This document shows positions 8,935-17,398 of a stretch of DNA of 64,000 bases, in pieces (positions within the stretch are counted from its first letter, which is position 1; each line of letters opens with the position of its first letter). Origin of the DNA: Silanimonas sp. (GTDB lineage: Bacteria; Pseudomonadota; Gammaproteobacteria; Xanthomonadales; Xanthomonadaceae); contig JAGXTI010000014.1 in NCBI GenBank assembly GCA_018334015.1, positions 186,001 through 250,000 of the forward strand, written 5' to 3'. Made by a program: the position numbers and the translations under genes. The notes under the pieces are model-generated. The model did not search any database. It was not told the DNA's origin and saw nothing but the letters and a program-made list of their open reading frames with translations.

Positions 8935-9111
8935 ATGGGTAAGGGTGACCGCAAGACCGCCAAAGGCAAGCGTTACAACGCGTCCTACGGCAATGCGCGT
9001 CCGCATCAGACGGTCGTCAAGGCTGCCGTGACCGCCGTCAAGGCCGCGCCGGCCAAGGTCGCTGTCGTGAAGAAGGTCGCGACCAAGAAAGCCCCGGCCA
9101 AGAAGGCCTGA
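8935..9111 (+). CDS. 30S ribosomal protein bTHX with Lys/Ala-rich C-terminal extension
   Basis: 58 residues. The first 23 residues (MGKGDRKTAKGKRYNASYGN then ARP) match the small bTHX/Thx ribosomal protein family: MGKGD start, KGK, and SYGN-x-RP, which in Thermus binds in the head of the 30S subunit. Thx is usually about 25-30 residues; here about 35 more residues follow, rich in Ala, Lys and Val and ending in repeated AKKA-type units. A good ribosome binding site, GAGGAG (bases 8923-8928), is placed 6 bases before the ATG. Family identity rests on the N-terminus only; a histone-like role for the tail is speculative. Confidence 0.82.
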   Translation: MGKGDRKTAKGKRYNASYGNARPHQTVVKAAVTAVKAAPAKVAVVKKVATKKAPAKKA

Positions 9112-9191
9112 AGCTGAGTCGGGCTCGGCGCGATCAGACGATCGGTCATTTCTGAACCCACACCCCTGATAGGGCCGTCAGTGAGTGCTGC
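9112..9191. other. Spacer after bTHX
   Basis: No gene or clear terminator seen. It leads directly into the repeat cluster and carries only a short imperfect dyad around GATCAGACGATCGGTC. Confidence 0.5.
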
Positions 9192-9651
9192 GGGATGCGG
9201 AGCCTGAGCCGTCGCGCTCGGAGCAGCACCCCCGCGCCAGCAGGCCGGGATCTGCCCGGAGTAGCACCCCCCGCCGCGACAGGCCGGGGCCCTGCGGCGG
9301 ACTCGGGCCGGCTGCTGTGCGGCAAGAAACCCGACGGGCCGACCGAAGGGCGCATCCTTGTCGCCCTCGGTCGGTGCGCCCGTCCGGGGCGCACCCTGCG
9401 GGCCTGCCGTCTGATCACCGGGCTGGCCCTCGAAATCAACCGCCGGCCCCCCAGCCTGCCGTGCGGGGTGCTTCGCGGCTGCGGCGAGGATGGCGTGAGC
9501 AGCACAAAGCCGTCTTCCGAAGCCCATCTTCGCTTCGTATCTTTTGGCCGATCGCATCTTTCGGCAGATGCCCGTCAGCGAGCGCCGCGCCAGCGCGGCC
9601 TGACGGACAGCGAAGCGAGCCAAGGAGGGCGAGCGGCGGCGAATGCGCAGC
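9192..9651. repeat. Tandem intergenic repeat, unit A (~460 bp)
   Basis: It begins with GGGATGCGGAGCCTGAGCC and runs to the next copy of that motif. It contains a double hairpin. Hairpin 1 has arms 9341-9352 and 9362-9372 with one unpaired A (9347). Hairpin 2 is GGTGCGCCC...GGGCGCACC just after it. A third perfect stem, GCCGCGC/GCGCGGC, is at 9584-9590/9593-9599. It shares long near-identical blocks with unit B and with the copy at 54.2-54.7 kb. Open frames exist on both strands, but they shift between copies because of 1-base and 13-base indels, so I treat it as non-coding. Confidence 0.85.
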
Positions 9652-10190
9652 GGGACGCAGAGCCTGAGCCGTCGCGTCCACAGGTCGCGCGTCGGCAGGC
9701 GCGAGGGCGTGGCCTTATTCCGCGCTCCAGCAGGCCGGGACGCTCCCGGAGCACCCCCGCCGCGACAGGCCGGGAGCCTCCGGCGGACTCGGGCCGGCAC
9801 CCGTGCGGCAAGCAACCCGACGGGCCGACCGAAGGGCGCATCCATGGCGCCCTCGGTCGGTGCGCCCGTCCGGGGCGCACCCTGCGGGCCTGGCGTCTGA
9901 TCACCGGGCTGGCCCTCGAAATCCGCCGCCGGCCCCCAGCCTGCCGCGCAGGGTGCTTCGCGGCTGCGGCGAGGATGGCGTGAGCAGCGCGAAGCCCATC
10001 TTCGCTTCGTATCTTTTGGCCGATCGCATCTTTCGGCAGATGCCCGTCACCGAGCGCCGCGCCAGCGCGGCCTGATGGACAGCGAAGCGAGCCATGGAGG
10101 GCGAGCGGCGGCGAATGCGGAGCGGGACGCGGAGCCTGAGCCGTCGCGTTCCCAGGTCGCGCATGGGCAGGCGCGGGGGAGCTTCTGACG
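9652..10190. repeat. Tandem intergenic repeat, unit B (~472 bp) plus partial third start
   Basis: Second tandem copy, followed at 10124 by the first part of another unit (GGGACGCGGAGCCTGAGCC, about 65 bp). Hairpin 1 has arms 9827-9839 and 9847-9858 with the same single A bulge, and hairpin 2 has arms 9859-9867 and 9873-9881. Unit B lacks 13 bases that unit A carries near 9503-9520, which breaks any common reading frame. No transposase or other gene is linked to the repeats. Confidence 0.85.
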
Positions 10191-10195
10191 GTCAC

Positions 10196-10233
10196 TTCGA
10201 AGCCGACACTCCTGATCGTAAAAGTGTTTCGAA
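10196..10233. terminator. Stem-loop 3' of hutI, possible terminator
   Basis: TTCGAA (10196-10201) and ACACT (10206-10210) pair with AGTGT (10223-10227) and TTCGAA (10228-10233), with a 4-base asymmetric bulge. It sits 18 bases beyond the hutI stop on the minus strand. No T-run follows, so intrinsic termination is uncertain. Confidence 0.3.
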
Positions 10234-10250
10234 CAGATGCGCCTCGTCGC

Positions 10251-11474
10251 TCACGTTGAGCCCAGAGCGAGCGCGTGACCTTCCGCCCACAGGGCCGAGG
10301 GCCGTACCGCACCCAGCCAGTAGCAGAGCTCGGCCGGGTGCCGCAGCGGCCAGAGCGCCAGATCGGCGCGCAAGCCCGGCGCGATGCGACCACGATCGGC
10401 AAGGCTCAGGGCCTTGGCCGCGTGCTGGCTCGCTCCGCGCAAGGCTTCTTCCGGCGTCAAGCGGAAATGCGTGCAGGCGAGCGACATCGCCAGCGGCAAG
10501 GAGCGCAGCGGTGAGGTGCCCGGATTCAGATCGGTGCTCACCGCCATCGGCACGCCGTGGCGGCGGAAGGCCTCGATCGGTGGCCGCTGGGTTTCGCGCA
10601 GGCAGTGGAAACTGCCCGGCAGCAGCATGGCCACGGTGCCGGCGGCGGCCATAGCCGCCACGGCGGCCTCCTGCGTGTGTTCGACATGATCGGCAGAGAG
10701 CCCGCCAAAGCCTGCCACGAGCGCTGCGCCACCGCCGTCGGAGAGCTGGTCGGCATGCAGTTTCACCGGCAGGCCGAGGGCGCGTGCCGCCTCGAACAGA
10801 CGGCGGGTCTGCTCGGCTGAAAAGGCGATGCGCTCGCAGAAGGCGTCGACGGCATCGACCAGACCTTCGGCTTGCAGGATGGGCAGCCAAGCGATGACGG
10901 CGTCGATGTAATCCTCGGTGTGGCCGGCGAACTCCGGTGGCAGGGCGTGCGCGGCGAGGTACGTGGTGCGCACCGTGATGCCGAGTGACTCACCGATACG
11001 CCGCGCCACGCGCAGCATCTTCGCTTCGTCGGCGAGGGTCAGCCCGTAGCCGGACTTGATCTCCAGCGTGGTGCAGCCACTGGCCACGAGCGCGCGTGCA
11101 CGCGGCAGCGACTCGGCGAACAGCGCGTCCTCGCTGGCGGCGCGGGTGGCGCGCACGGTCGAGAGGATGCCGCCGCCGGCCCGGGCGATGTCCTCGTAGC
11201 TGGCGCCCTGCAGACGTTGCTCGAATTCGCCGGCACGATCGCCGGCGAACACGAGGTGGGTGTGGCCATCGATGAGTCCGGGCGTCAGCAGCTGCTGCTG
11301 GCCGTCGATCGGCTCCAGGCCATGGCAGTCGGCCGGCAGCGCCGATGCCGCACCGGCAAAGACGATGCGGCCCTCGCGCACGGCCAGCACGCCATCCTCC
11401 CGCACGGCGTAAGCGTCCGGGCCGTCGAGAGTGACAAGGCGGAGATGACGCAGCAGGAAGGCAGGCGAGGGCAC
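10251..11474 (-). CDS. hutI: Imidazolonepropionase
   Basis: 407 residues, typical. HutI hydrolyses imidazolone-5-propionate to N-formimino-L-glutamate, the third step of histidine breakdown, in the cytoplasm. Amidohydrolase features: [16 protein letters not shown] (metal HxH, about residues 66-81), IKSGYGL (about 138-144), LHADQLSD (about 240-247), DHVEHTQ (about 259-265) and the metal Asp in [10 protein letters not shown] (about 311-320). The start is GTG 11474; the only nearby upstream ATG is in another frame. It is divergent from hutF with 63 bases between, so the two probably share a control region. Confidence 0.96.
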   Translation of the reverse strand: MPSPAFLLRHLRLVTLDGPDAYAVREDGVLAVREGRIVFAGAASALPADCHGLEPIDGQQQLLTPGLIDGHTHLVFAGDRAGEFEQRLQGASYEDIARAGGGILSTVRATRAASEDALFAESLPRARALVASGCTTLEIKSGYGLTLADEAKMLRVARRIGESLGITVRTTYLAAHALPPEFAGHTEDYIDAVIAWLPILQAEGLVDAVDAFCERIAFSAEQTRRLFEAARALGLPVKLHADQLSDGGGAALVAGFGGLSADHVEHTQEAAVAAMAAAGTVAMLLPGSFHCLRETQRPPIEAFRRHGVPMAVSTDLNPGTSPLRSLPLAMSLACTHFRLTPEEALRGASQHAAKALSLADRGRIAPGLRADLALWPLRHPAELCYWLGAVRPSALWAEGHALALGST

Positions 11475-11502
11475 GGGCGTCGCGGGCGGCGGTTGGGACC
11501 GC

Positions 11503-11508
11503 TAGCAT
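11503..11508 (+). promoter_or_regulatory. Candidate -10 box for hutF
   Basis: TAGCAT preceded by GC, 29 bases before the hutF ATG, in the 63-base divergent spacer with hutI. No HutC-type palindrome was recognised there. Confidence 0.25.
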
Positions 11509-11537
11509 AGCGATCTGTCCTGCACGCAAGGCCCTCG

Positions 11538-12893
11538 ATGAATCCGCTCCACGCCCATGCCCTTTTCGACGGTCGGCAGTGGCACCGGGGCATGGTGATC
11601 GATGCGGACGAGGCCGGTCGGCTGGGCCAGCCTTCAGCGGCTTTTGCGGCGCCGGCCACAGCGGTCGATTGGCTCGTGCCCGGCATCGCCAATCTGCATT
11701 CGCACGCCTTCCAGCGCGCCATGGCCGGCCTCGCCGAACGCCAGCAGTCGGAGGCCGACAGCTTCTGGACCTGGCGTGACTGGATGTACCGCTTCGCCGC
11801 CACGCTCTCGCCCGAGGCTGTGTATGCCATCGCCCGCCAGCTCTACGTCGAGATGCTGGAGGCCGGATACACCAGCGTCTGCGAGTTCCATTACCTGCAC
11901 CATGATGTTGACGGTCGGCCCTACGCCCCGCCCTCGGCACTGGCCGATGCGATCATCGCCGCGGCGTGCGACACCGGCATCCGCCTGACCCTGTTGCCGG
12001 TGCTTTACCAGCGCGGCGGTTTCGACGGCCGCGCGCTGCTGGAACGGCAGCGGCGCTTCGGCCATGCCACCGAAGACTTCCTGCGTCTTGTCGAAGGCTT
12101 GCGTCGCCATGCCAGCTCGACGGTGCGCATCGGCATCGCCTTCCACAGCCTGCGTGCGGTCGAGGTCGCGACGATGCGCGAAGTACTGGCGGCCCTCGAC
12201 GAGCCAGGCCTGCCGGTGCATCTGCACATCGCCGAGCAGCAGGCGGAAGTGGTCGACTGCCTCGCCACCCACGGTCGCCGTCCGGTCCGCTACCTGCTTG
12301 ATGAGCTGCCGGTCGATGCCCGCTGGACCCTGGTTCACGCCACCCATGTCGACGAGGACGAACTGCGCGGCATCGCCCGCAGCGGCGCGACGGTGGCGAT
12401 TTGCCCGAGCACCGAGGGCAACCTCGGCGATGGCCTGTTCCCCTTGCGTGCCTTCCTCGCGGCGGGCGGTCGCTACGGCATCGGCTCGGACAGCCATGTC
12501 TCGGTGTCACCGGTCGAGGAACTGCGCTGGTTGGACTACGGCCAGCGCCTCATCGAACAGAAGCGCAGCCGTGCCCTGCTCGGCCCCGGCAGCACCGGCG
12601 AGGCGATGCTGCGCGCGCTCGCGGCCTCGGCCGCGGCGTCGACCGGCCAGGCGGTGGGTCTGCTCACCGAAGGCATGGCCGCCGACCTGCTGGTGCTCGA
12701 TGCAAGCGCGCCGGCGATGGCCGCGGCCGGCCTCGACGATGCCCTCGACCGCTGGGTGTTCTGCGGCAACCGGCCGCTGGTGCGCGAGGTGTTCGTTGCT
12801 GGCCGCCGCGTCGTGAGCGAGGGGTGCCATGCCGACCGCGAACCGGCCGCCGCCGCCTACGCCGCCACGCTGCGCCGCCTGCTGGCGGCTTGA
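11538..12893 (+). CDS. hutF: Formimidoylglutamate deiminase
   Basis: 451 residues. HutF converts N-formimino-L-glutamate to N-formyl-L-glutamate plus ammonia, the branch used by the five-step histidine pathway. It is an amidohydrolase: VPGIANLHSHAFQRAMAGLAER (metal HxH, about residues 51-72), GFTSVCEFHYLHHD-like segment, LHIAEQQAEV (about 231-240), VHATHVD (about 267-273) and IGSDSHVSVSP (about 314-324). The HutF family differs from guanine deaminases in the QRAMAGLAE stretch, which is present. An N-formylglutamate deformylase (HutG) is needed next and is not in the window. No stop or insertion; 75 bases separate it from the next gene. Confidence 0.94.
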   Translation: MNPLHAHALFDGRQWHRGMVIDADEAGRLGQPSAAFAAPATAVDWLVPGIANLHSHAFQRAMAGLAERQQSEADSFWTWRDWMYRFAATLSPEAVYAIARQLYVEMLEAGYTSVCEFHYLHHDVDGRPYAPPSALADAIIAAACDTGIRLTLLPVLYQRGGFDGRALLERQRRFGHATEDFLRLVEGLRRHASSTVRIGIAFHSLRAVEVATMREVLAALDEPGLPVHLHIAEQQAEVVDCLATHGRRPVRYLLDELPVDARWTLVHATHVDEDELRGIARSGATVAICPSTEGNLGDGLFPLRAFLAAGGRYGIGSDSHVSVSPVEELRWLDYGQRLIEQKRSRALLGPGSTGEAMLRALAASAAASTGQAVGLLTEGMAADLLVLDASAPAMAAAGLDDALDRWVFCGNRPLVREVFVAGRRVVSEGCHADREPAAAAYAATLRRLLAA

Positions 12894-12968
12894 TCGCGGG
12901 CCACGGGCATCGGTTCAACTTCCATGGGGGCAGCCTTGGGTACCTTACTCTTTCGGTGAAGGAGCCTC

Positions 12969-14132
12969 ATGAACGACGCATCGTCTTTCACGTTCGGCAT
13001 CGAGGAGGAGTTCTTCCTCGTCAGCCCCAAGACCCGCAAGCTCATGGCGCGGGTGCCCAAGGCCTATCTCGATGCCTGTCGCAAACGGCTGGGCCAGGTG
13101 GCAGCACCCGAGTTGCTGCAATCGCAGATCGAAGCCGCCACCCCGGTCCTGCATGACTTCGACGAAGCCATCCAGGTGCTCGACCACTGCCGGGCCGGCT
13201 TGGCCGAGGTCGCGGAAGCCATGGGGTACCGGCTGGTCGCCGCAGGGACGCACCCCAGTTCCCACTGGGCCCATCTTGAGGTGACCCAAAAGCCGCGCTA
13301 CGAGAGACTGATCGCCGATTTCGGCATTGTCGGCCGTCGTAATGTGATCTGTGGACTGCATGTCCACGTTGCCGTCCCACCGGGCATCGACCGGGTACGG
13401 GTGATGAACGGCGTGATGCGCTGGCTGCCTCTGTTCCTCGCGCTCTCCACGTCCTCGCCGTTCTGGAACCGCCATGTCACCGGTCTGATGAGTTATCGCC
13501 AGGTGGCCTACGACGAATGGCCCCGTACCGGGATCCCGGATTTTTTCCTCGACCAAGACGACTACGATGCTTTCGCCGCTCGCCTGGTGCAGGCTGGAGC
13601 GATGCGCGATGCGAGCTTCCTGTGGTGGGCCATCCGCCCGGCTTTGCGTTACCCGACCCTGGAACTGAGAATCGCCGATGCCTGTACGAGATCCGAAGAC
13701 GCATTGATCATCGCGGCCCTTTACCGCTGCCTGGTCCGGGCCCTGGTCCACGATCCATCCTTGGCCGTGTCCTACAACCAGCAGACACGGCGGATCATCG
13801 ATGAGAACCGCTGGCGGGCGAAGCGGGATGGGCTCGAGGCGGAATTCATCGACGAACGCGACGGCTCGGTACGTCCGGTTACTCGTTGGATAGACGAGTT
13901 GCTAGCGATCACTGCTCCCGATCGCGCCGCACTGGGGGCGGATCGGATCCTTCAGCGCCTGCCGACGCTGCTTTCCCGCGGGACCAGCGCACACGCACAG
14001 TTGCAGGCCTACCATCAGGCACGAAGCACCGGTGCCAGCCCGGAGGAAGCCCTGCGCAGTGTCGTCGATTGGCTCATCGTTCGGACAACACAGAAAATCG
14101 GGACCGACGAGCGGATCGATACACGCCCCTGA
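12969..14132 (+). CDS. Carboxylate-amine ligase, YbdK/GCS2 family
   Basis: 387 residues. It belongs to the glutamate-cysteine ligase type 2 superfamily: FTFGIEEEFFLVSP at the N-terminus, CGLHVHVAVP (about residues 128-137) and ELRIADACTRSED (about 226-238) are the conserved ATP/metal and substrate regions. E. coli YbdK has only weak gamma-glutamylcysteine synthetase activity and its real substrate is unknown, so I do not call it GshA. RBS AAGGAG (about 12959-12964) is well placed before the ATG. Base composition is lower in GC than hutF next to it (for example a TTTTTTCC run near 13540). It is convergent with mnhG. Confidence 0.88.
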   Translation: MNDASSFTFGIEEEFFLVSPKTRKLMARVPKAYLDACRKRLGQVAAPELLQSQIEAATPVLHDFDEAIQVLDHCRAGLAEVAEAMGYRLVAAGTHPSSHWAHLEVTQKPRYERLIADFGIVGRRNVICGLHVHVAVPPGIDRVRVMNGVMRWLPLFLALSTSSPFWNRHVTGLMSYRQVAYDEWPRTGIPDFFLDQDDYDAFAARLVQAGAMRDASFLWWAIRPALRYPTLELRIADACTRSEDALIIAALYRCLVRALVHDPSLAVSYNQQTRRIIDENRWRAKRDGLEAEFIDERDGSVRPVTRWIDELLAITAPDRAALGADRILQRLPTLLSRGTSAHAQLQAYHQARSTGASPEEALRSVVDWLIVRTTQKIGTDERIDTRP

Positions 14133-14147
14133 GGCCTGGGCAAAGCG

Positions 14148-14486
14148 TCAGCTTTTGCTGTCTGACCGAGAGCCCGAATCCATCGGCTGCGCCTCGGCGA
14201 TCTGTCGTGGCGTCAGGCCGCTGCGTGCGGCGGCACGGGCGAGCATGTGCGAGGCCACCGGCAGGGTGCAGACCAGCAGCACGATGACCACACCGATCCG
14301 CCACCACCAGCCCTCGTTGTCCGCCAGCAGGCCGGCGCCGACCAGCAGCAGGGCCAGCGACAAAGTACCGGCCTTGGTGGCCGCGTGCTGGCGGGCCAGG
14401 GCGTCCGGCAGGGTCCACAGGCCCAGTGCGGCGATCACCAGCAGGGTGGCACCGAGGACGACCAAGATCAGACCAATCAGGCTCAT
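14148..14486 (-). CDS. mnhG: Mrp Na+/H+ antiporter subunit G
   Basis: 112 residues, three membrane helices (about residues 3-25, 38-58, 65-85), the normal MnhG/MrpG plan; motifs GATLLVIAALGLWTLPDALARQHAATK and a C-terminal tail. It is the last gene of the seven-gene operon. Its ATG overlaps the stop of mnhF. Its final codons overlap a small hairpin shared with the convergent ybdK-like gene. Confidence 0.9.
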   Translation of the reverse strand: MSLIGLILVVLGATLLVIAALGLWTLPDALARQHAATKAGTLSLALLLVGAGLLADNEGWWWRIGVVIVLLVCTLPVASHMLARAAARSGLTPRQIAEAQPMDSGSRSDSKS

Positions 14487-14764
14487 GCGAGGTCCTCCGC
14501 GTCACCGGAACGGTCGACGACCCGGGCCCAGACGATGGTGGCGACAAAACCCACCAAGGCAAGCACAACAGCGGCATCCATGAATAACACCCGGCCGCTC
14601 GACAAACCAGCAGCGATGCACAGCGCGATGGCCGCGCTCAGCAGGACATCGAGGGCGATGATGCGATCGGCCACGCTGGGGGCCTTGAGCATGCGGGCGA
14701 TGGCCAGCACCAGCGCCATTATCGAGGCTGCCACGATCAGCAGCACCGCTATCGAGAGGTTCAT
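14483..14764 (-). CDS. mnhF: Mrp Na+/H+ antiporter subunit F
   Basis: 93 residues with three membrane helices; KAPSVADRIIALDVLLS is the family signature (P-x-x-x-D-R-x-x-A-L-D). It is a small accessory subunit needed for assembly and activity of the Mrp complex. ATG 14764 overlaps the mnhE stop (ATGA). The frame is open further upstream, but that part is a shadow of mnhE. Confidence 0.92.
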   Translation of the reverse strand: MNLSIAVLLIVAASIMALVLAIARMLKAPSVADRIIALDVLLSAAIALCIAAGLSSGRVLFMDAAVVLALVGFVATIVWARVVDRSGDAEDLA

Positions 14765-15120
14765 GAGCCGATCTTCCCGCCGGCATCGCCGGCGTCCGGG
14801 AACAAGCGTTGCAGAGGCCGTTCGAACTCGTGGCGGATCGAAGCCGCCGACTCGGCCAGATTGCGGCCGTCCAGCACATGCAGCAGCAGTTCGCGCCGGT
14901 CCAGTTCGATGTCCAGTGTGGTGGTGCCGGGGGTGAGCGTGATCAGGCAGCCGAGAATGGCGGCACCGCGTTCGTCCAGCCCGGTGTAATGGAAGCGGGC
15001 GACGACCGGATGGGCACCCAGACGGGGTACCACGATGATTCGAGCGGTGGTGACCCCCGAAACGACGACTTGCCAACTGAAGCGGAGCAGCAGTTCGATC
15101 GCGGCGAACAGGCGATTCAC
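14761..15120 (-). CDS. mnhE: Mrp Na+/H+ antiporter subunit E
   Basis: 119 residues, shorter than many MrpE proteins (about 160). One N-terminal membrane helix (about residues 5-27) is followed by a soluble domain with the family core TLTPGTTTLDIELDRRELLLHVLD. The usual two-to-three N-terminal helices of MrpE are reduced here. It overlaps mnhD and mnhF by four bases each. Confidence 0.87.
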   Translation of the reverse strand: MNRLFAAIELLLRFSWQVVVSGVTTARIIVVPRLGAHPVVARFHYTGLDERGAAILGCLITLTPGTTTLDIELDRRELLLHVLDGRNLAESAASIRHEFERPLQRLFPDAGDAGGKIGS

Positions 15121-16586
15121 GGCGTGGCCTCCATGGCCGCGTTGGCCGCAGCGACGAAGTCGAGGAAGGGCTCTGGCATCAGCCCGAGGGTGAGGGTCAG
15201 CGCAGTCAGAATGACGCAGGCCGCTACGGCAGGACCATCACGGCCGCTGCGTTTCGGGGCGACCCAACCAGCAGGTGCTGGTTTCCAGAACGCTTCGAAC
15301 CAGATTTTCATCATCGAATACATCGTCAAGAAGCCGACCGACAACATGGCGATCATCCAAAGCCAATGCTCGAGCATGGCAGCCTCCCGCACCAGCAGGA
15401 ATTTGGCCCAGAACCCCGAAAGTGGTGGAAAACCAACCATCGAAAGAGCGGGTATGGCGAAACACAGGGCGAGTATCGGGCGTCTTTCCCAGAGTCCACC
15501 CGCCTGGCGCAGATCGTAACTGCCGATCTCGCGTGCGATGAGGGCGGCCACCAGGAACAGGTTGGCTTTCACGATGATGTTGTGGACGGTGTAGAACATG
15601 GCACCCATCCGACCCTCATCGGAGTTCAATGCGATGCCCAGCAGCATGTAGCCGATCTGGCTGATGATGTGAACAGCGAGGATGCGTCGCATGTCCCAGT
15701 GGAAGGCGGCACCGAGCACGCCGAGCACCATGGTGGCGACAGCGATCCAGCCAAGCACCGTGAACACCAGATCGGGTGCCGTGGCGAACACATCGCCCAA
15801 CAATCGCAGAACGGCGTAGACACCGGCTTTGGTGAGAAGGCCCGAGAACAAGGCCACCATGGGTGCCGGCAAGGTGTGGTACGAGGCCGGAAGCCAGGCG
15901 AAAAGCGGAAAGGCGCCAGCCTTGAGGAGCAGCCCCAAACACAGCGCGGTGGCGAGCAGGCCGATCTCTGCGGCACTCAGGCCGGTGGTTGCAGCCTCGA
16001 TGGCCGCATAGTTCAGATGGCCGACGCGTGCATACAGCCAGCCGATGGCGATCAGGAAGAGCATCGTTCCCAGTGCGTTGAGAACGAAATACTTGAACGC
16101 ACCTTCGAGCTGATCCCTTCTTGCGCCCAAGGCGAGCAGGCCCACGGCGGCCACCAGCATCAATTCGAACCAGACGTACAGATTGAAGATGTCGCCGGTG
16201 AGGAAAGCACCACAGGCACCTGCCAGCAGTAATTGCAGTAGGGGGTGCAGAGCCGCGACTTCCGGAGCGGCATCGATTCCGCTCCGTTGGAACAACAGGC
16301 AGACCACAGCCATCAGGGCGGTCACGACAACCATCGTCACTGCCAGTGGATCGGCCACGAACTCGATGCCGAACGGTGCCGGCCAGTCGCCGAAGGCCGT
16401 ACGCAAGGTGCCTGCTTGCGCCACTGCGGCCAGAAGCAAAACAGCGACGATCAGGAGTCCGATGGCAGAAACAAAACTGATACGAGCGGCATGGCGCGGC
16501 AGGAGCGCGGCCAGCAAAGCCGCCAGCATCGGCAGCAGCAGCGGTGCCGCGACCAGGGCGTGGATCTGGGATTCGAGCAGGACCAT
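15117..16586 (-). CDS. mnhD: Mrp Na+/H+ antiporter subunit D
   Basis: 489 residues, about 14 membrane helices, of the proton-conducting membrane transporter family related to NuoM/NuoN. The conserved Glu in NLYVWFELMLVAAVGLLALG (about residue 138) and the Lys/His helices (FKYFVLNALG, LLLKAGAFPLFAWLPASYH) are present, so it looks ion-translocating. The start chosen is ATG 16586 with AAGGA 7 bases upstream; TTG 16589 is a one-codon-longer alternative. It follows mnhC directly. Local GC is visibly lower than in the flanking genes. Confidence 0.95.
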   Translation of the reverse strand: MVLLESQIHALVAAPLLLPMLAALLAALLPRHAARISFVSAIGLLIVAVLLLAAVAQAGTLRTAFGDWPAPFGIEFVADPLAVTMVVVTALMAVVCLLFQRSGIDAAPEVAALHPLLQLLLAGACGAFLTGDIFNLYVWFELMLVAAVGLLALGARRDQLEGAFKYFVLNALGTMLFLIAIGWLYARVGHLNYAAIEAATTGLSAAEIGLLATALCLGLLLKAGAFPLFAWLPASYHTLPAPMVALFSGLLTKAGVYAVLRLLGDVFATAPDLVFTVLGWIAVATMVLGVLGAAFHWDMRRILAVHIISQIGYMLLGIALNSDEGRMGAMFYTVHNIIVKANLFLVAALIAREIGSYDLRQAGGLWERRPILALCFAIPALSMVGFPPLSGFWAKFLLVREAAMLEHWLWMIAMLSVGFLTMYSMMKIWFEAFWKPAPAGWVAPKRSGRDGPAVAACVILTALTLTLGLMPEPFLDFVAAANAAMEATP

Positions 16587-16589
16587 CAA

Positions 16590-16973
16590 TCAATCCTTGA
16601 GTATCGCAGGCTTGCCATCGCTGCCATCTTCCGGTTCGGATGCGCGCAAAGCATCGATGTCATCGGTGTTCGAAGCCGCACGCACCGCCAGCATCAGCAC
16701 GATCGACAGACAGACCAGCGCGAAGCCGATCACGATGGCGGTAAGAACCAGTGCCTGGGGCAGGGGGTCGGCGGTCGCATGGAGCACCGTGGCATCGTCA
16801 GGGACAATGGGGGGTGCAAGAAAGCGGATGCCGCCTGCAGAGAGAACGGTGAGGTTCGCGCCTGAGCCGATCAACGACAGCCCGATCACCACCCGCAGCA
16901 GATCGCGCGACATGGTGAGGTGGAGGCCGGCACCGATGGTCAGGCCGATGCAAAGGGCGAGCAGCAGGCTCAT
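16590..16973 (-). CDS. mnhC: Mrp Na+/H+ antiporter subunit C
   Basis: 127 residues, NuoK-like, three membrane helices. Family core: [23 protein letters not shown] and [19 protein letters not shown], the two conserved stretches of MnhC/NuoK. The start is ATG 16973, overlapping the stop of mnhB. The open frame upstream of it is a shadow of mnhB. Confidence 0.93.
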   Translation of the reverse strand: MSLLLALCIGLTIGAGLHLTMSRDLLRVVIGLSLIGSGANLTVLSAGGIRFLAPPIVPDDATVLHATADPLPQALVLTAIVIGFALVCLSIVLMLAVRAASNTDDIDALRASEPEDGSDGKPAILKD

Positions 16974-17398
16974 GGCGTGTCCTCGTCGAGGCCGATGGCG
17001 TGGGCACAGAGTCCACCGAGCGACCCCCAAACCGCGAGGTACACGCCGAGATCGAACAGCAACACGGTGGAGACCTTGAGTTCGGTGAAGCCGAGTGGAA
17101 GCGTGGCCCAGAGATGGGTCATATAAGCGCCCACAGCAAGGCCGGGAAGCCCGCTCAACAAGGCGATCAGGACTCCGGCGGCGGCAAGCCGTGTGGCACC
17201 ACCGGGCAGACGGGCCAAAGCCGTCTGCGAAGAAGTCGAGAGCGCCAAGAGGATGGTGGCCGCTACTGCTGTCATACCACCGATGAAGCCGCCACCCGGT
17301 GCGTTGTGACCGCGCAGCAGCAACCAGACCGAGGCGAGCAGGATCACCGGATAGAGCAGGCGCACCGCCAAGCGCAGGATTACGACATCCTGGTTCAT
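16970..17398 (-). CDS. mnhB: Mrp Na+/H+ antiporter subunit B
   Basis: 142 residues with four membrane helices; [14 protein letters not shown] (about residues 29-42) is the MnhB signature, and a second conserved segment, [17 protein letters not shown], lies near the end. A separate MnhB gene plus MnhA with its own MnhB-like N-terminal-extension domain is the standard group 1 Mrp plan. It overlaps mnhA and mnhC by four bases each. Confidence 0.93.
   Translation of the reverse strand: MNQDVVILRLAVRLLYPVILLASVWLLLRGHNAPGGGFIGGMTAVAATILLALSTSSQTALARLPGGATRLAAAGVLIALLSGLPGLAVGAYMTHLWATLPLGFTELKVSTVLLFDLGVYLAVWGSLGGLCAHAIGLDEDTP

Noticed and set aside
9192..10190. CRISPR array
   Set aside because: Repeat units are ~465 bp, near-identical throughout and have no unique spacers; no cas genes.
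9006..10402. Long open frames on both strands in the 9-10 kb repeat cluster (up to 279 codons)
   Set aside because: The translations are Arg/Ala/Pro-rich, and the frame shifts between repeat copies through 1- and 13-base indels. They match no family and follow GC-rich repeat structure, so they are not listed as genes.
14140..14158. Bidirectional terminator between the YbdK-like gene and mnhG (GCAAAGC/GCTTTTGC)
   Set aside because: The stem is short and imperfect, overlaps the mnhG stop and lacks a proper T-run. Too weak to list.
15238..16232. Plus-strand frames opposite mnhD
   Set aside because: His/Gln/Gly-rich composition is typical of the reverse of membrane-protein codons. The minus-strand NuoM-like gene is certain.
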